From a virus, in the IMG/VR virus record IMGVR_UViG_3300025879_000105, positions 1 to 24,287 of that record: 24,287 nt of DNA. The stretch is one strand, 5' to 3'. The translations under genes and the position numbers were made by a program. The notes under the pieces are model-generated. The model was not told the origin of the DNA, did not search any database, and saw only the letters and a program-made list of their open reading frames with translations. Shown here one piece after another: positions 6,473 to 14,594 of this stretch. Each line of letters starts with the position of its first letter. Position 1 is the first letter of the stretch.

Positions 6473-6916
6473 TTAATTATTAGGTGGAGAAGGCCATGTA
6501 ACATCTTCTAAAGACCTTTCCTTACCAGTAAGATTAGAAGGTAGATCTCTAAGCTCCTGTCTGTAAGCAGCCCAAATAGAGCTATCTACAGATGCGTCTA
6601 ATACCTGAGTCCAATCACTAGCTACAAGAAAGTTTCTTCTACGCTCTCTAACAGCTGTTAGAAAACTAGAGTTATCAAATTCCCAACTAATACCGTTCCA
6701 TACGTAGTAGTCTCCAGGCTTTTCTGGCATGTCTTCAAACCTAGATCCTGTCCAGCGCTTGTTTTCTATTGCTTCTTTTGTACTAATATCAGGCGGTAGT
6801 ATTTTTACCAGTCGCCCATCTGATACTTGCCCATCTTTGTATATAGAAGAGTCTGATGGTGACACACAAAACTCCACCCTTCCGTCAGTACTATTAATAA
6901 ATGCGTAAGTTATCAT
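6473..6916 (-). CDS. Phage tail assembly chaperone-like protein (147 aa)
   Basis: The C-terminal part (about residues 92-147) reads RRNFLVASDWTQVLDASVD, then WAAYRQELRDLP and a final TWPSPP. This is the signature of the phage tail assembly chaperone family that I know as PF16778, usually found beside tail-fibre genes and thought to help fibres fold or assemble. The N-terminal part is a small beta-rich domain (MITYAFINSTDGRVEFCVSP) followed by a Trp-rich stretch (GDYYVWNGISWEFD). There is no signal peptide. The start overlaps the preceding gene's stop by four bases, so it is translated with the two fibre proteins upstream, its likely clients. It is the last gene of the operon. Confidence 0.8.
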   Translation of the reverse strand: MITYAFINSTDGRVEFCVSPSDSSIYKDGQVSDGRLVKILPPDISTKEAIENKRWTGSRFEDMPEKPGDYYVWNGISWEFDNSSFLTAVRERRRNFLVASDWTQVLDASVDSSIWAAYRQELRDLPSNLTGKERSLEDVTWPSPPNN

Positions 6917-7623
6917 AACGTAATTCCTTGAGTATCTATAATTATTGACTTAGCAGCATCATAAACATTACTATAATAGCTATACGTAATACCACCACCT
7001 CCACTAACATTTGAGCTCATAGTATCTTTTATCGTAGCTATACTACCGTCAGTGTTAAATCTTAACATGTAACCACTAGTAGTAAACCTAAATAAAACAC
7101 TGCTTTCTTCTACGCTTTCAGAATTGCTTGGAGCTTGAAATAACGAAGCATAAAGTGTACTACTGCTTTCACTATATGTAGCCCCAGAACCTGCTAACAA
7201 AGCTCTAACCCTAGTAGACATAAACTGGTTTGAAAATATAACCTTACCATTAGCGTCATAAACCTCAATTCCATAACCAGAAGTAGCCTTAGGCTTGTCT
7301 GTAGAAACTTCAAATGCTATATAATCAAACTCTTGATTTCCAGGATACGAATATATGTTAAAACCTGCACCATTATTTATAGGCTTACCGTACACTTTTA
7401 CATCTTGAGTAGCATTTTTAGGCTTAACAAAAACTAGTAGAGTGTTGTTTGCATTAATAGTTTGCAAACTAGCGCTACCAAAAGAAAAACTAGTGCCAGT
7501 GTTAGTAGAACTTCCTGTAGTTATAGTACCACTAGCTTTGTACAAGTAGGTTATTCTTCCTGCAGTATTAGTGTCTAATACTACACTACCAGATGCGTTA
7601 TGTGTTTCGAATCCGTATGACAT
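6913..7623 (-). CDS. Tail-fibre tip-like protein with YGxE motif (236 aa)
   Basis: A glycine/serine/threonine-rich, mostly beta protein without signal peptide. It begins MSYGFETHNASGSVVLDTNT and carries a second similar segment at residue 117, YGIEVYDANGKVIFSN. The large fibre encoded just upstream ends in a domain starting YGLEVYGPNNELYLS. These YG-x-E-x-Y/H...N segments suggest a repeated small fold shared between the two proteins. The opening resembles a phage protein family I know as DUF6453, found among fibre genes of Pseudomonas and Vibrio phages. The start lies 2 bases after the fibre's stop. The likely role is part of the receptor-binding complex at a fibre tip (inference). No enzymatic residues are apparent. 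Confidence 0.68.
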   Translation of the reverse strand: MSYGFETHNASGSVVLDTNTAGRITYLYKASGTITTGSSTNTGTSFSFGSASLQTINANNTLLVFVKPKNATQDVKVYGKPINNGAGFNIYSYPGNQEFDYIAFEVSTDKPKATSGYGIEVYDANGKVIFSNQFMSTRVRALLAGSGATYSESSSTLYASLFQAPSNSESVEESSVLFRFTTSGYMLRFNTDGSIATIKDTMSSNVSGGGGITYSYYSNVYDAAKSIIIDTQGITL

Positions 7624-7625
7624 TT

Positions 7626-10600
7626 CTATTCTCCTAGTACCAATACTTCATAATAAATGCTAGTAGTAGAGGCACTTGCCCTAGATATAGTTAAGGTATT
7701 ACCGTTTAGCGCAAAGTTCAAACTAGCTAAGCTTAATGCAGCAGGAGCATTAAGCCAAATCACATTAGTAGGATTACCTATTATAGCTATATCTATAGAC
7801 TGAGTGTTCTGAGGTAAGTACCCTACAAGGTTATCTAAAAAAATAACTAGCTTATCAGTAACACTTAAATACAATTCGTTGTTAGGACCATAAACTTCTA
7901 AACCGTACAAACCTTCTGTAGGAGGGGTTATTATAGAACTCTCTGATGTAGTAACTAATACATCTTTACTAGAAGTACCTTCATCATCATCTGTAGCAGT
8001 CACCCTAAAAACTAGTGCGCCAGCCTCATTTGGTGAGGTAAAGGTTGTGCTTGCTGTAGCAGCTGCTGTGTCTATACCTGTAGTACTAACGTCAGCTAAA
8101 GTAACATTAGTACCGCTTACTTGCGTTATAGTTATAGCAGATATAGTACCATCGCTGTCTGTTATACCTGTAGCAGAAAGGGTAACAGTTTCCTCACCGA
8201 CAGTAGAGCTAGGGGTTGATATGAATAAGTCTATTACAGGAGTTGCGTTACTTCCTCTAGTAATTGTAAACGATTTATTGGTATCGTACCAAGTAGTACC
8301 ATTACCGCCTGAATCAGTGTCTCTTTTTATTTCTATTTGGTAAGTACCTACACTTCCAGACGTAGGTGTGTCTACTGTTAGTGTAACGTTACCTTTTGCT
8401 GTCGCTGTTACCGAATCCTCTCCAGTAATACGTACAGTTTCATTATCACCTACTCCAGTAATTACAATATCTTGAGTAGTAGTATTAGAGCCAACAGTAT
8501 AGGCAGTAGAAGGAATAGCTACGGAAGTGTTAGGAGCTAAATAGGGTACTGTATAGCTTGCAGAACCAGTAGCAGCGGCTACTGCGTAAGCAGATCTAGC
8601 TTGTGCTTTAAAAGTGTAGGCTGTACCTCTAGACAAGTCTTCAAATATGTAAGAAGAGCCAGTTTGCCAGGCGGTGTAAGTACCTCCATTGTCTTTACTG
8701 AAACGGTATTCACTAGCTCCTGTAGAAGCTGCTGATACTGTTACATCAGCTAAATTAGACGCTGTAGAGGCTGTTGAAACACTAACGATGGGATTAGAAG
8801 GTCGCATAGAACGGGTAAAGCTGTAAATAGCTTGGTAAGTTCCACTACCTCCAATGTTTGTATTTCTTAAAGCTCTTACAGTATAAGTTTTTACGCTACC
8901 TGCAGAGGGTAACTCACTACCGGAAATAAGTATATTACCGTTAGTAGTTCTAGTGCCTGCGTTAGAACCATTATGTAATACTTGATAGCTATGGTTGGTA
9001 TCAGCGCCTGCTATAGTGACGTTAAAACCGCCATCATTGTAAGCTAAAGGATCACTATCAGATACAGAGTAGCTAAACGCTTTAGGCGCTAGGTACGGTA
9101 CTGTGATTGTACTACTACCTACAAGAGATTCTACTATTGCAGACCTAGATTGAACGGAGTAGGTATAAGAGGTTCCACGAGACTGGTCTTCAAAAATATG
9201 AGAAGTAGAAGTTCCCCAATCTGTATAGGTAGTACCATCATTACTAAATCTATACTCTGTAGCACCTGTAGAAGAAGCTGTTACAGTTACGTCAGCTAAA
9301 CTAGCCTCTGTAGCAGCTGTAGAAGTAGTTACAGTTGGTGTACTAGGCCTTACTGACCTTATAAACGTACTCTTTGTTACATAACTACCAGATCCGCCTG
9401 TATCCGTAGTCCTAACAGCTTGGACTGTATAAGTCTTTTGTGCTCCTGGACTAGGCAGCTCTGAAAACTGTACTGCTATATTACCGTCTGTAGTTCTAGT
9501 ACCTGCATTTGCACCATCGTGTAAAACTCTATACGTATGGTTAGCGTCAGCTCCCGATATAGCAACATTGAAACCAGAGTCACTATAGTTAAGAGGGTTT
9601 GATCCAGATACTGTGTAACTATAAGCTAGAGGGGCCAAGTAACCTACTGAATGGTCTTCGGTGTAGTTGCTTGAAGAGTAAGTAGCTTTTCTTCTTGCGT
9701 AGTAGGTTACAGACGTATTCCTAGATTGATCAAACGTAGTACCATTTGCATGCCAAGTAGAGCCATCGTTAGACACCTCTAAAGTACCACCGTAACCTCC
9801 TGAGGCGGTTACAGCTACATCTTCTGTAGCAGAGGCATCCCCATCATTTACAAATGTAATATTAGTAGGATCTGTACAAGCTACAGAATGGTCTTCAGTA
9901 TAATTAGAAGAGTTAAGACTATTTACACCTTCTCTTCTAGTGTAATACGTTACAGCGGTCCCTCTAGTATGGTTAAACTTTGTGCCGTTAGCATGCCAAT
10001 TAGTACCATCGTTAGATACTTTAATTGTACCGCTAGTACCGCCTGAACCCGTTACAGTAACCTGCTCAGTAGCTGAACTGTCGCCGTCATTTACAAACGT
10101 AATGTCTGTAGGGGCAGTAAGGGCAGGTGTGTTTATTACAAAATTTTCAGTACGTTTAGTAACACCGTTTTTACTAAATGTTACTGATACTGTCTGACTA
10201 CCACTGTAAGTATCTGGAGTAACACCTCTAAGTTTTATAGAAGCACCATCGTCTACAGTACCACTATCTCCCCATGCTGAACCGTTATAAAGTTCACCGC
10301 CAGTTACAGAGTAATCTAAAGTCTCCCCTTCACGAAAAGTATCAAAAGTTTGAGCTACAGATTCTGTTGTTGTTGTACCATTACCAGGAGTTACACTTTT
10401 ACTAGAAAAGTTTATGTTAGTAACACCATAAGGGTCTGTTACTGTACCTGATATAGTAAATTTAGTTACATTATTAAGAATAAACGCTGCTGAGTAACTA
10501 GATCCAGTAAAAGAGTTTAGGTAAGACATAAACGTCGAACCTGTAGGGTGTCCGTTATATAAAAAACCAGCATCTGGATTAGCAAGACAATCTGTCTCAG

Positions 10601-11753
10601 TAATAATCCAACCTTTATTTAGATCAACACCCTGAACATTATAGTAAACATTTATCAGGTCATCGTTAAAAATGTTCTGTGTCTTATCGGTAGTACTTCC
10701 GTATATGTTATAAGTAGAACCACCAGAAGAGCTTCCGGTAGAACTGCGAGTAACTGTAAATGAGCTTCCAGCATTTACCCAAGTGTTATCACCATTATTT
10801 GCAGTAGGAACTCGTGCTTGAATAACGTAGGTCCAACTACCAGAAGCAGGCATATCACCTGTTAAGTTAAAAGAGTCTGCTGTACCTGTATAAGTATCAT
10901 ATACAGTGTCTGTACCAGTAGTACGAAGAAGTCTGTAGTCTGTTACACTATTACTGTTTGCGTTTGTTATAGACTTAGTGAATGTACTGTTTGAAGTAGT
11001 AACAGCTCCAGAAGGGCTTTGAGTAATTACAGTATCTGGATTAACTTCTGAGTCTCGAGTAACAGTAAAACTTGTTACGTTTGAAACAGTACCGTCACCA
11101 CCATTCTCCTCAGATACAAAAGCAGTTATGTAGTAAGTAGTCCCAGAGGTAGAAGGGGTGTTATTAATACTAACCCATACACCATCTTGATTTGTAATTG
11201 TTTTGAGTACTGTACCAGAGTAGCCAGTGGACCGTATCTGATAACTAGTGGTGCTGGTGGTGCTTGTTAGTTTGACACTAAAAGAGGAAGAATTAAATAG
11301 TGGTGTGGTTTTAGCTACTGTAATACTTGTGTCTGGAGCTACAGTGTCCTGTATAGCACCATTATCAGTAATATACACTTCTCCTGAGGCTACAGGCTGT
11401 GTAGTGCCGGTACCCCAACTCCATACCAAACCTCCACTAACAACGTAACTAGCGTCTACCCTTTTGTAACTTGTGTCAGTACCTACCTTAAGGTCATACC
11501 AATAAGTGTTGTAAGTATTTGTTTGCTGGAGTTTTAAAGTGTAGGTATTAGAATAAGAATAGCTTATAGAATATAAAGCTGGTATTTTACCAGATAAACC
11601 AGCAGGTGCACTTGTACTGCCACCTAAAGTACCGAAACTAGGGTTGTAGTAATCACTAGCTAAAAACCCTCTGTAGTAAGTAGTAACACCTGTATAAGTG
11701 TTAGTTTCAAACCTATAAGAAGAGCTTAGGGTGTAATTATGGAGAGTTGCCAT
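7626..11753 (-). CDS. Giant tail fibre built of repeated beta domains (1375 aa)
   Basis: Receptor-contacting fibre or appendage protein, very rich in Thr, Ser and Gly. After an N-terminal region (about 1-139) come three sets of internal repeats: two roughly 99-residue units beginning PDTxIT (140 and 239), two roughly 78-residue units (549 and 630) with TFVNDGD and TWHANGT, and two roughly 183-residue units (705 and 887) beginning YLAP. A PKD/cadherin-like domain occupies about 1172-1270 (DSDGTISAITITQVSG, then AGALVFRVTATDDDEG). A C-terminal domain begins YGLEVYGPN at 1283, like that of the following 236-aa protein. There is no signal peptide, which fits virion assembly in the cytoplasm. The stop of the preceding gene touches the start (TAAATG). 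The Ig/FN3-like nature of the repeats is inferred from composition and spacing. Confidence 0.8.
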   Translation of the reverse strand: MATLHNYTLSSSYRFETNTYTGVTTYYRGFLASDYYNPSFGTLGGSTSAPAGLSGKIPALYSISYSYSNTYTLKLQQTNTYNTYWYDLKVGTDTSYKRVDASYVVSGGLVWSWGTGTTQPVASGEVYITDNGAIQDTVAPDTSITVAKTTPLFNSSSFSVKLTSTTSTTSYQIRSTGYSGTVLKTITNQDGVWVSINNTPSTSGTTYYITAFVSEENGGDGTVSNVTSFTVTRDSEVNPDTVITQSPSGAVTTSNSTFTKSITNANSNSVTDYRLLRTTGTDTVYDTYTGTADSFNLTGDMPASGSWTYVIQARVPTANNGDNTWVNAGSSFTVTRSSTGSSSGGSTYNIYGSTTDKTQNIFNDDLINVYYNVQGVDLNKGWIITETDCLANPDAGFLYNGHPTGSTFMSYLNSFTGSSYSAAFILNNVTKFTISGTVTDPYGVTNINFSSKSVTPGNGTTTTESVAQTFDTFREGETLDYSVTGGELYNGSAWGDSGTVDDGASIKLRGVTPDTYSGSQTVSVTFSKNGVTKRTENFVINTPALTAPTDITFVNDGDSSATEQVTVTGSGGTSGTIKVSNDGTNWHANGTKFNHTRGTAVTYYTRREGVNSLNSSNYTEDHSVACTDPTNITFVNDGDASATEDVAVTASGGYGGTLEVSNDGSTWHANGTTFDQSRNTSVTYYARRKATYSSSNYTEDHSVGYLAPLAYSYTVSGSNPLNYSDSGFNVAISGADANHTYRVLHDGANAGTRTTDGNIAVQFSELPSPGAQKTYTVQAVRTTDTGGSGSYVTKSTFIRSVRPSTPTVTTSTAATEASLADVTVTASSTGATEYRFSNDGTTYTDWGTSTSHIFEDQSRGTSYTYSVQSRSAIVESLVGSSTITVPYLAPKAFSYSVSDSDPLAYNDGGFNVTIAGADTNHSYQVLHNGSNAGTRTTNGNILISGSELPSAGSVKTYTVRALRNTNIGGSGTYQAIYSFTRSMRPSNPIVSVSTASTASNLADVTVSAASTGASEYRFSKDNGGTYTAWQTGSSYIFEDLSRGTAYTFKAQARSAYAVAAATGSASYTVPYLAPNTSVAIPSTAYTVGSNTTTQDIVITGVGDNETVRITGEDSVTATAKGNVTLTVDTPTSGSVGTYQIEIKRDTDSGGNGTTWYDTNKSFTITRGSNATPVIDLFISTPSSTVGEETVTLSATGITDSDGTISAITITQVSGTNVTLADVSTTGIDTAAATASTTFTSPNEAGALVFRVTATDDDEGTSSKDVLVTTSESSIITPPTEGLYGLEVYGPNNELYLSVTDKLVIFLDNLVGYLPQNTQSIDIAIIGNPTNVIWLNAPAALSLASLNFALNGNTLTISRASASTTSIYYEVLVLGE
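8544..9641 (-). repeat. Two tandem ~183-residue repeats in the 1375-aa fibre
   Basis: Residues 705-886 and 887-1070 are clearly related. Each runs YLAP, GFNV-I-GAD-NH, GxNAGTRTT, SELPSxG, KTYTV, GGSG, RPSxP, LADVTV, STGAxEYRFS, then IFED-SRGT and a closing V before the next YLAP. Divergence at many positions argues for an old duplication maintained as protein repeats. Confidence 0.8.
9642..10109 (-). repeat. Two tandem ~78-residue repeats in the 1375-aa fibre
   Basis: Residues 549-629 and 630-704 share PTxITFVNDGD, SATE, VSNDG, WHANGT, a stretch ending TYY-RR, and NYTEDHSV. They directly precede the YLAP repeats, so the shaft is a series of duplicated modules of different size. Confidence 0.8.
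10749..11336 (-). repeat. Two ~99-residue PDTxIT repeats near the fibre N-terminus
   Basis: Residues 140-238 and 239 to about 335 each begin PDTxIT, pass through a serine/threonine-rich beta stretch, then W-containing and GGDG/NNGDN segments, and end SFTVTR. Similarity is weaker than in the other repeat pairs. Confidence 0.6.
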
Positions 11754-12104
11754 TTACCAAGGAACCCCAATCCCTCTTACTCTAAGAGGATCTTGTTCTT
11801 CACACATAGTAATCGCTTGATTTTCTAATTCACCTACTAAAGTAAGTCCTGTTACAGGGTTAGGTTCTTGCATATTAATCAGTGCTTGCTGTACCCAGCT
11901 AATTACTTTAGTCTCAGTCAGCTCTGCATAAGGCACAAACTCTTCTAGGTCTTCTACATCTAGTTGCACACTGCCCCACGTATATCCCATATGACCATCT
12001 TCGTCTGTAGCTTCTACCCAAAAATGTACGTTTTTAGCAACTTTTTCATTACCATTAAGGTTCTGTATCCACTCAATATTAATGATTTTCCATACTATGT
12101 TCAT
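11754..12104 (-). CDS. DUF7936-like small protein, copy 2 (116 aa)
   Basis: A 116-residue protein beginning MNIVWKIINIEWIQ, with VHFWVEATDEDGHMGYTWGS, FVPYAELTETKVISWVQQAL and a GVPW end. This matches in order the protein encoded at 18438-18824, and both sit next to a giant fibre gene. The pattern resembles a family I know from cyanophages (DUF7936-like), found among structural genes, function unknown. Overlap with the preceding glycosyltransferase (ATGA) and direct contact with the fibre start (TAAATG) imply coupled expression. A fibre-associated or tail-tip accessory role is an inference from position. No catalytic residues are evident. Confidence 0.68.
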   Translation of the reverse strand: MNIVWKIINIEWIQNLNGNEKVAKNVHFWVEATDEDGHMGYTWGSVQLDVEDLEEFVPYAELTETKVISWVQQALINMQEPNPVTGLTLVGELENQAITMCEEQDPLRVRGIGVPW

Positions 12105-12892
12105 TTCAGTACCTTAAAACTTTTAGTTTGTTTATTTACGTAATACGGAGCTCCACACTCAGCAAAATCCGTATTTTTATAGTCCAGTTTGCACAGATTA
12201 TGCATTTTAGCATGACCTTCGTCAATTAGGTCTATCCAAGTTCTACCATTAAGCCAAGTGCTTGGTAGCAAATGAGCTTCTCTTGTACCATTTACACATG
12301 AGCTATAGACTTGATACGACCTGTAACCTTTGTCTATTACTCTACCACAAAAGTTAGTGTCTTCACCATAAACAAGTCCAAACCCTTCTTCATAAACAAA
12401 GTTAGTATTAAAAAATATTTCGTCTTTGTACCACTTTCTAAAGTTTTTTACTAAAAACAAACCAGTTATGGCATTAGAACCATACCTAAACCTATGGTAC
12501 TTACTGTCGCTATAATCTATTTTTAAAAGCTCTTCTTGTACAACAGAGATTAGATCTCCTATGTCTTTTGATCTAGCGGTGTCAATGATGTCGTCACCCC
12601 TAACTATAAAAGTATCGTCGTCAAGAATAATGCAGTAGTCGTCATCTGTACTGTAGAAATGGTTTAAGGCGATGTTTCTAGCCTGCCCTGGCGGAAATTG
12701 TAAGTCTGACTTTATCCAAGATACACTGCTAAAGTACTTGTAGTAATCTTCTTCCCATTGCATAGCAATAATACATACAGAAAGATCTTTAGACTCACAC
12801 CAACTAGCTACTTCTTTTAACAGTTCTATACGCTCTTTACTAAAAGACTTATCTCCTAGCCAAGAAATTATATAAGCAGTTGTAAACTTCAT
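12101..12892 (-). CDS. GT-A fold glycosyltransferase (263 aa)
   Basis: Probably transfers a sugar from a nucleotide-sugar donor. From the start at 12892 the protein begins MKFTTAYIISWLGDKSFSKE, has GQARNIALNHFY at 69-80, and ILDDDTF at 89-95 with a DxD-type metal/nucleotide-sugar site (91-93). It also has a GEDTNFCGRV segment (176-185), where E-D commonly supplies the catalytic base in GT2-like enzymes. I chose this start because an AGG site lies 7 bases before it and it avoids a 38-base overlap. A start at 12940 would add 16 residues. The gene sits inside the fibre operon, so possible substrates are the phage fibres or host surface sugars, but I cannot tell which. Host glycan modification to block superinfection is another option. 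Confidence 0.8.
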   Translation of the reverse strand: MKFTTAYIISWLGDKSFSKERIELLKEVASWCESKDLSVCIIAMQWEEDYYKYFSSVSWIKSDLQFPPGQARNIALNHFYSTDDDYCIILDDDTFIVRGDDIIDTARSKDIGDLISVVQEELLKIDYSDSKYHRFRYGSNAITGLFLVKNFRKWYKDEIFFNTNFVYEEGFGLVYGEDTNFCGRVIDKGYRSYQVYSSCVNGTREAHLLPSTWLNGRTWIDLIDEGHAKMHNLCKLDYKNTDFAECGAPYYVNKQTKSFKVLK

Positions 12893-12902
12893 AACAAAGC
12901 CT

Positions 12903-13229
12903 TTAGACTTTAAGAAGCCACCAAAGGAAAGCAGCACCACCTGTAATTAGTGCAGACCAAAACAACTCTATCTTGCCTATTACATAAGTATTTTTATCTT
13001 GAGCTTTTTCTAGCTGGTTTTGTCTGTTTTGCAGATCTAATATAGCCTTTTCATGCTTATCTATCTTGCTAACTAGTAAAGATACGTCTTTTCTCATCTC
13101 TACCATTTCAAAGCGCATATCGCTAAGTTTAGTTACAGCGTCAGCCATAACAGACATAGCATCAGACATTGCTTCCATCTTAACTTCTAGCTTTATAACT
13201 GCATCTCTAATCTGCTGTTGTTCGTTCAT
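12903..13229 (-). CDS. Coiled-coil protein with C-terminal membrane segment, XhlA-like (108 aa)
   Basis: A 108-residue protein. Residues 1-85 form a heptad-like coiled coil (MNEQQQIRDAVIKLEVKMEA, with VSKIDKHEKAILDLQNRQNQ later). Residues 88-106 form one hydrophobic helix (FWSALITGGAAFLWWLLK). This build, with a terminal membrane helix after a coiled coil, resembles XhlA-type holin accessories, but I see no diagnostic motif. It has no signal peptide and is probably C-tail anchored in the inner membrane with the coil in the cytoplasm. It is the first gene behind the 13.3-kb promoter, so it is expressed with the fibre genes rather than with the lysis operon. A role in lysis or membrane attachment remains open. 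Confidence 0.6.
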   Translation of the reverse strand: MNEQQQIRDAVIKLEVKMEAMSDAMSVMADAVTKLSDMRFEMVEMRKDVSLLVSKIDKHEKAILDLQNRQNQLEKAQDKNTYVIGKIELFWSALITGGAAFLWWLLKV

Positions 13230-13291
13230 ATGGGAAAACCTTTTGATAATTTTATGCAGTATTTACATAACTGTCACATGTAGATATTCGC

Positions 13292-13320
13292 ATTATATCA
13301 TAGATAATTTTAGATGTTTA
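13292..13320 (-). promoter_or_regulatory. Sigma70-type promoter for the tail-fibre operon
   Basis: On the minus strand: -35 TAAACA (13320-13315), a 17-base spacer, and -10 TATAAT (13297-13292) preceded by TG-A, giving TGATATAAT, identical to the portal and 1749-aa fibre promoters. It begins right after the stop codon of the gene ending at 13324 and precedes ATG 13229 by about 60 bases. Confidence 0.68.
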
Positions 13321-13323
13321 CGC

Positions 13324-13830
13324 TTAGTTTGCTAAAGGGTTGTTAAGAGCTCTTTGCACTTTTTCTGTTAATCGTTTTTCTAACTCTTTTAGTTCCCTAT
13401 CGTTGTTTTCCCTTAGACGTTGCAACTGAGTATCATAGTTTTCTTGAAGTTGATTACGCTTGTCTTCAAAACGCTCATTAGCTTTGTCAATCATGTTACG
13501 AACGTCTTCTTCAGTTTCTCGTACCATATCTTCTACACGATCTGCTTGTTTTTCTATAGCTATAATATCATCCCGCAAACCAGACTTTATGTCTCTTGTG
13601 TACTCTATCGCCTCATCTAGCTTAGTCAGTACTAAAACGTTTTGAGCTTTAATCTCTCCTACATCAATGTTTTGTACTATTTCTTTCATGTCCATGTAGT
13701 CTTTGTAGAACTCAAAAACTCCCCAAGAACCGGCTCCTAGAGTAGAAAGGGCTGTAAGAAAAGCAAATGCTTTGCCTCCAGTAAACGACAGTCCACCAAA
13801 CTCAATAGTAGTTTTCTCTTCTTCAGCCAT
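13324..13830 (-). CDS. Membrane-anchored coiled-coil protein, function unknown (168 aa)
   Basis: One likely membrane helix at about residues 16-42 (TGGKAFAFLTALSTLGAGSW) is followed by a long charged coiled coil from about 60 to 160 (DDIIAIEKQADRVEDMVRET and ERFEDKRNQLQENYDTQLQR). There is no cleavable signal and no cysteine, which suits a type II inner-membrane protein, cytoplasmic N-terminus first (MAEEEKTT). Similar proteins occur in marine phage lysis/structural regions as far as I recall. Candidates are an accessory of the lysis cassette or a membrane-located assembly factor. It is the last gene of the operon begun at 18036 and follows the EF-hand protein by 8 bases. Confidence 0.65.
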   Translation of the reverse strand: MAEEEKTTIEFGGLSFTGGKAFAFLTALSTLGAGSWGVFEFYKDYMDMKEIVQNIDVGEIKAQNVLVLTKLDEAIEYTRDIKSGLRDDIIAIEKQADRVEDMVRETEEDVRNMIDKANERFEDKRNQLQENYDTQLQRLRENNDRELKELEKRLTEKVQRALNNPLAN

Positions 13831-13838
13831 AGTATTTC

Positions 13839-14177
13839 CTATTTAGCTTTGCCTTTTAAAGCATCTGCGCCAAAAAACGCAGAAACTAGTACAGCAATAG
13901 ACGCAAAATATGTAGGGGCTATGTCTGCAATAAGTTCTGCAGCTTTATCTAAGCCTAATAAAGATGTAATAGCTATACCTATTGGGTATACCAGCAAGCC
14001 TACTAAAGAAAACCAAGCCATCTTACGTATAGCATCCCTTTGTGCATCGTTATCTTCTAGTTCCTTACGTTTAAACTCTAAGTGCATCTCCATTTCTTCT
14101 TTAGAAATATGCCCATCACCGTTAACGTCAGCACCAGATACTGCATCTGAATCGATTGTTACTTTGTTATCTTCCAT
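13839..14177 (-). CDS. Holin-like membrane protein with an EF-hand (112 aa)
   Basis: The N-terminal part holds a textbook EF-hand loop, DVNGDGHISKEE at residues 17-28, with oxygen ligands D17, N19, D21, S25 and the closing E28. A helix of charged residues follows (EFKRKELEDNDAQRDAIRKM), then two hydrophobic helices, about 50-74 (WFSLVGLLVYPIGIAITSLL) and 84-108 (APTYFASIAVLVSAFFGADA). Two-helix small membrane proteins in a lysis operon are usually candidate holins, which form the inner-membrane hole that releases lysozyme. The EF-hand could make it calcium-responsive, an inference. The ATG at 14177 follows the preceding stop by 8 bases. The soluble domain would face the cytoplasm if there is no signal peptide, and none is seen. 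Confidence 0.68.
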   Translation of the reverse strand: MEDNKVTIDSDAVSGADVNGDGHISKEEMEMHLEFKRKELEDNDAQRDAIRKMAWFSLVGLLVYPIGIAITSLLGLDKAAELIADIAPTYFASIAVLVSAFFGADALKGKAK

Positions 14178-14185
14178 TGTTACCT

Positions 14186-14593
14186 CTAGTTTTGAAAATT
14201 ATTCTGAGAGTTCATACGCCTAAGAGCATCTAGTTCTTGCTGAAGCTTTAAAACTTCTAGGCGCTTTACACGTAGTTCTAACTGATACAAGGAGTTACAG
14301 TTAATTCTTTCTTTAGGCTTGTCTAGTGGGATAATTATCCTAGCATAAACACCTACATCCTTTGTACTGTTCATGTCGGGGTTACTACCAAACACGGAAC
14401 CGTTGTTTACTATTCCTGTTACACCAAATTCTAGTTGTGTAGCACCACCAATAGCGTTTTTACAGTCTAAGTTACCTGATCTAATACTGTCTTGTCCGTA
14501 TGTACTAGGGCTAGATGGTAACGCAAGGTTCAAAGAACTAGAGTCTGCCATAGCTATGCCGCACATAAAGAATAAAAGTACTAGTTTTTTCAT
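14186..14593 (-). CDS. Secreted protein with SLNLALPSSPSTYG motif, unknown function (135 aa)
   Basis: A signal peptide (MKKLVLLFFMCGIAMA, cleavage probably before DSSS) is followed by SLNLALPSSPSTYGQDSIRS, a LDCKNAIGGATQLEFGVTG segment, and DVGVYARIIIPLDK. The end is a helical, charged section, NSLYQLELRVKRLEVLKLQQ. Two mature cysteines (LDC and INC) could form one disulfide. The motif series is familiar to me from marine phages, always as a hypothetical exported protein. It should reach the periplasm. It is the last of five signal-peptide proteins in a row and overlaps nothing. Whether it stays in the cell envelope or becomes part of the virion is unknown. Confidence 0.7.
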   Translation of the reverse strand: MKKLVLLFFMCGIAMADSSSLNLALPSSPSTYGQDSIRSGNLDCKNAIGGATQLEFGVTGIVNNGSVFGSNPDMNSTKDVGVYARIIIPLDKPKERINCNSLYQLELRVKRLEVLKLQQELDALRRMNSQNNFQN

Positions 14594-14594
14594 T

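Noticed and set aside
7626-11753. Possibility of an adhesin or autotransporter rather than a phage fibre
   Set aside because: There is no signal peptide or outer-membrane anchor, and a tail assembly chaperone-like gene and other phage structural genes flank it.
13849-14223. 124-aa plus-strand frame opposite the EF-hand protein
   Set aside because: It is antisense to a gene with clear EF-hand and membrane helices, in a region of one-way late genes, with no promoter or ribosome site seen.
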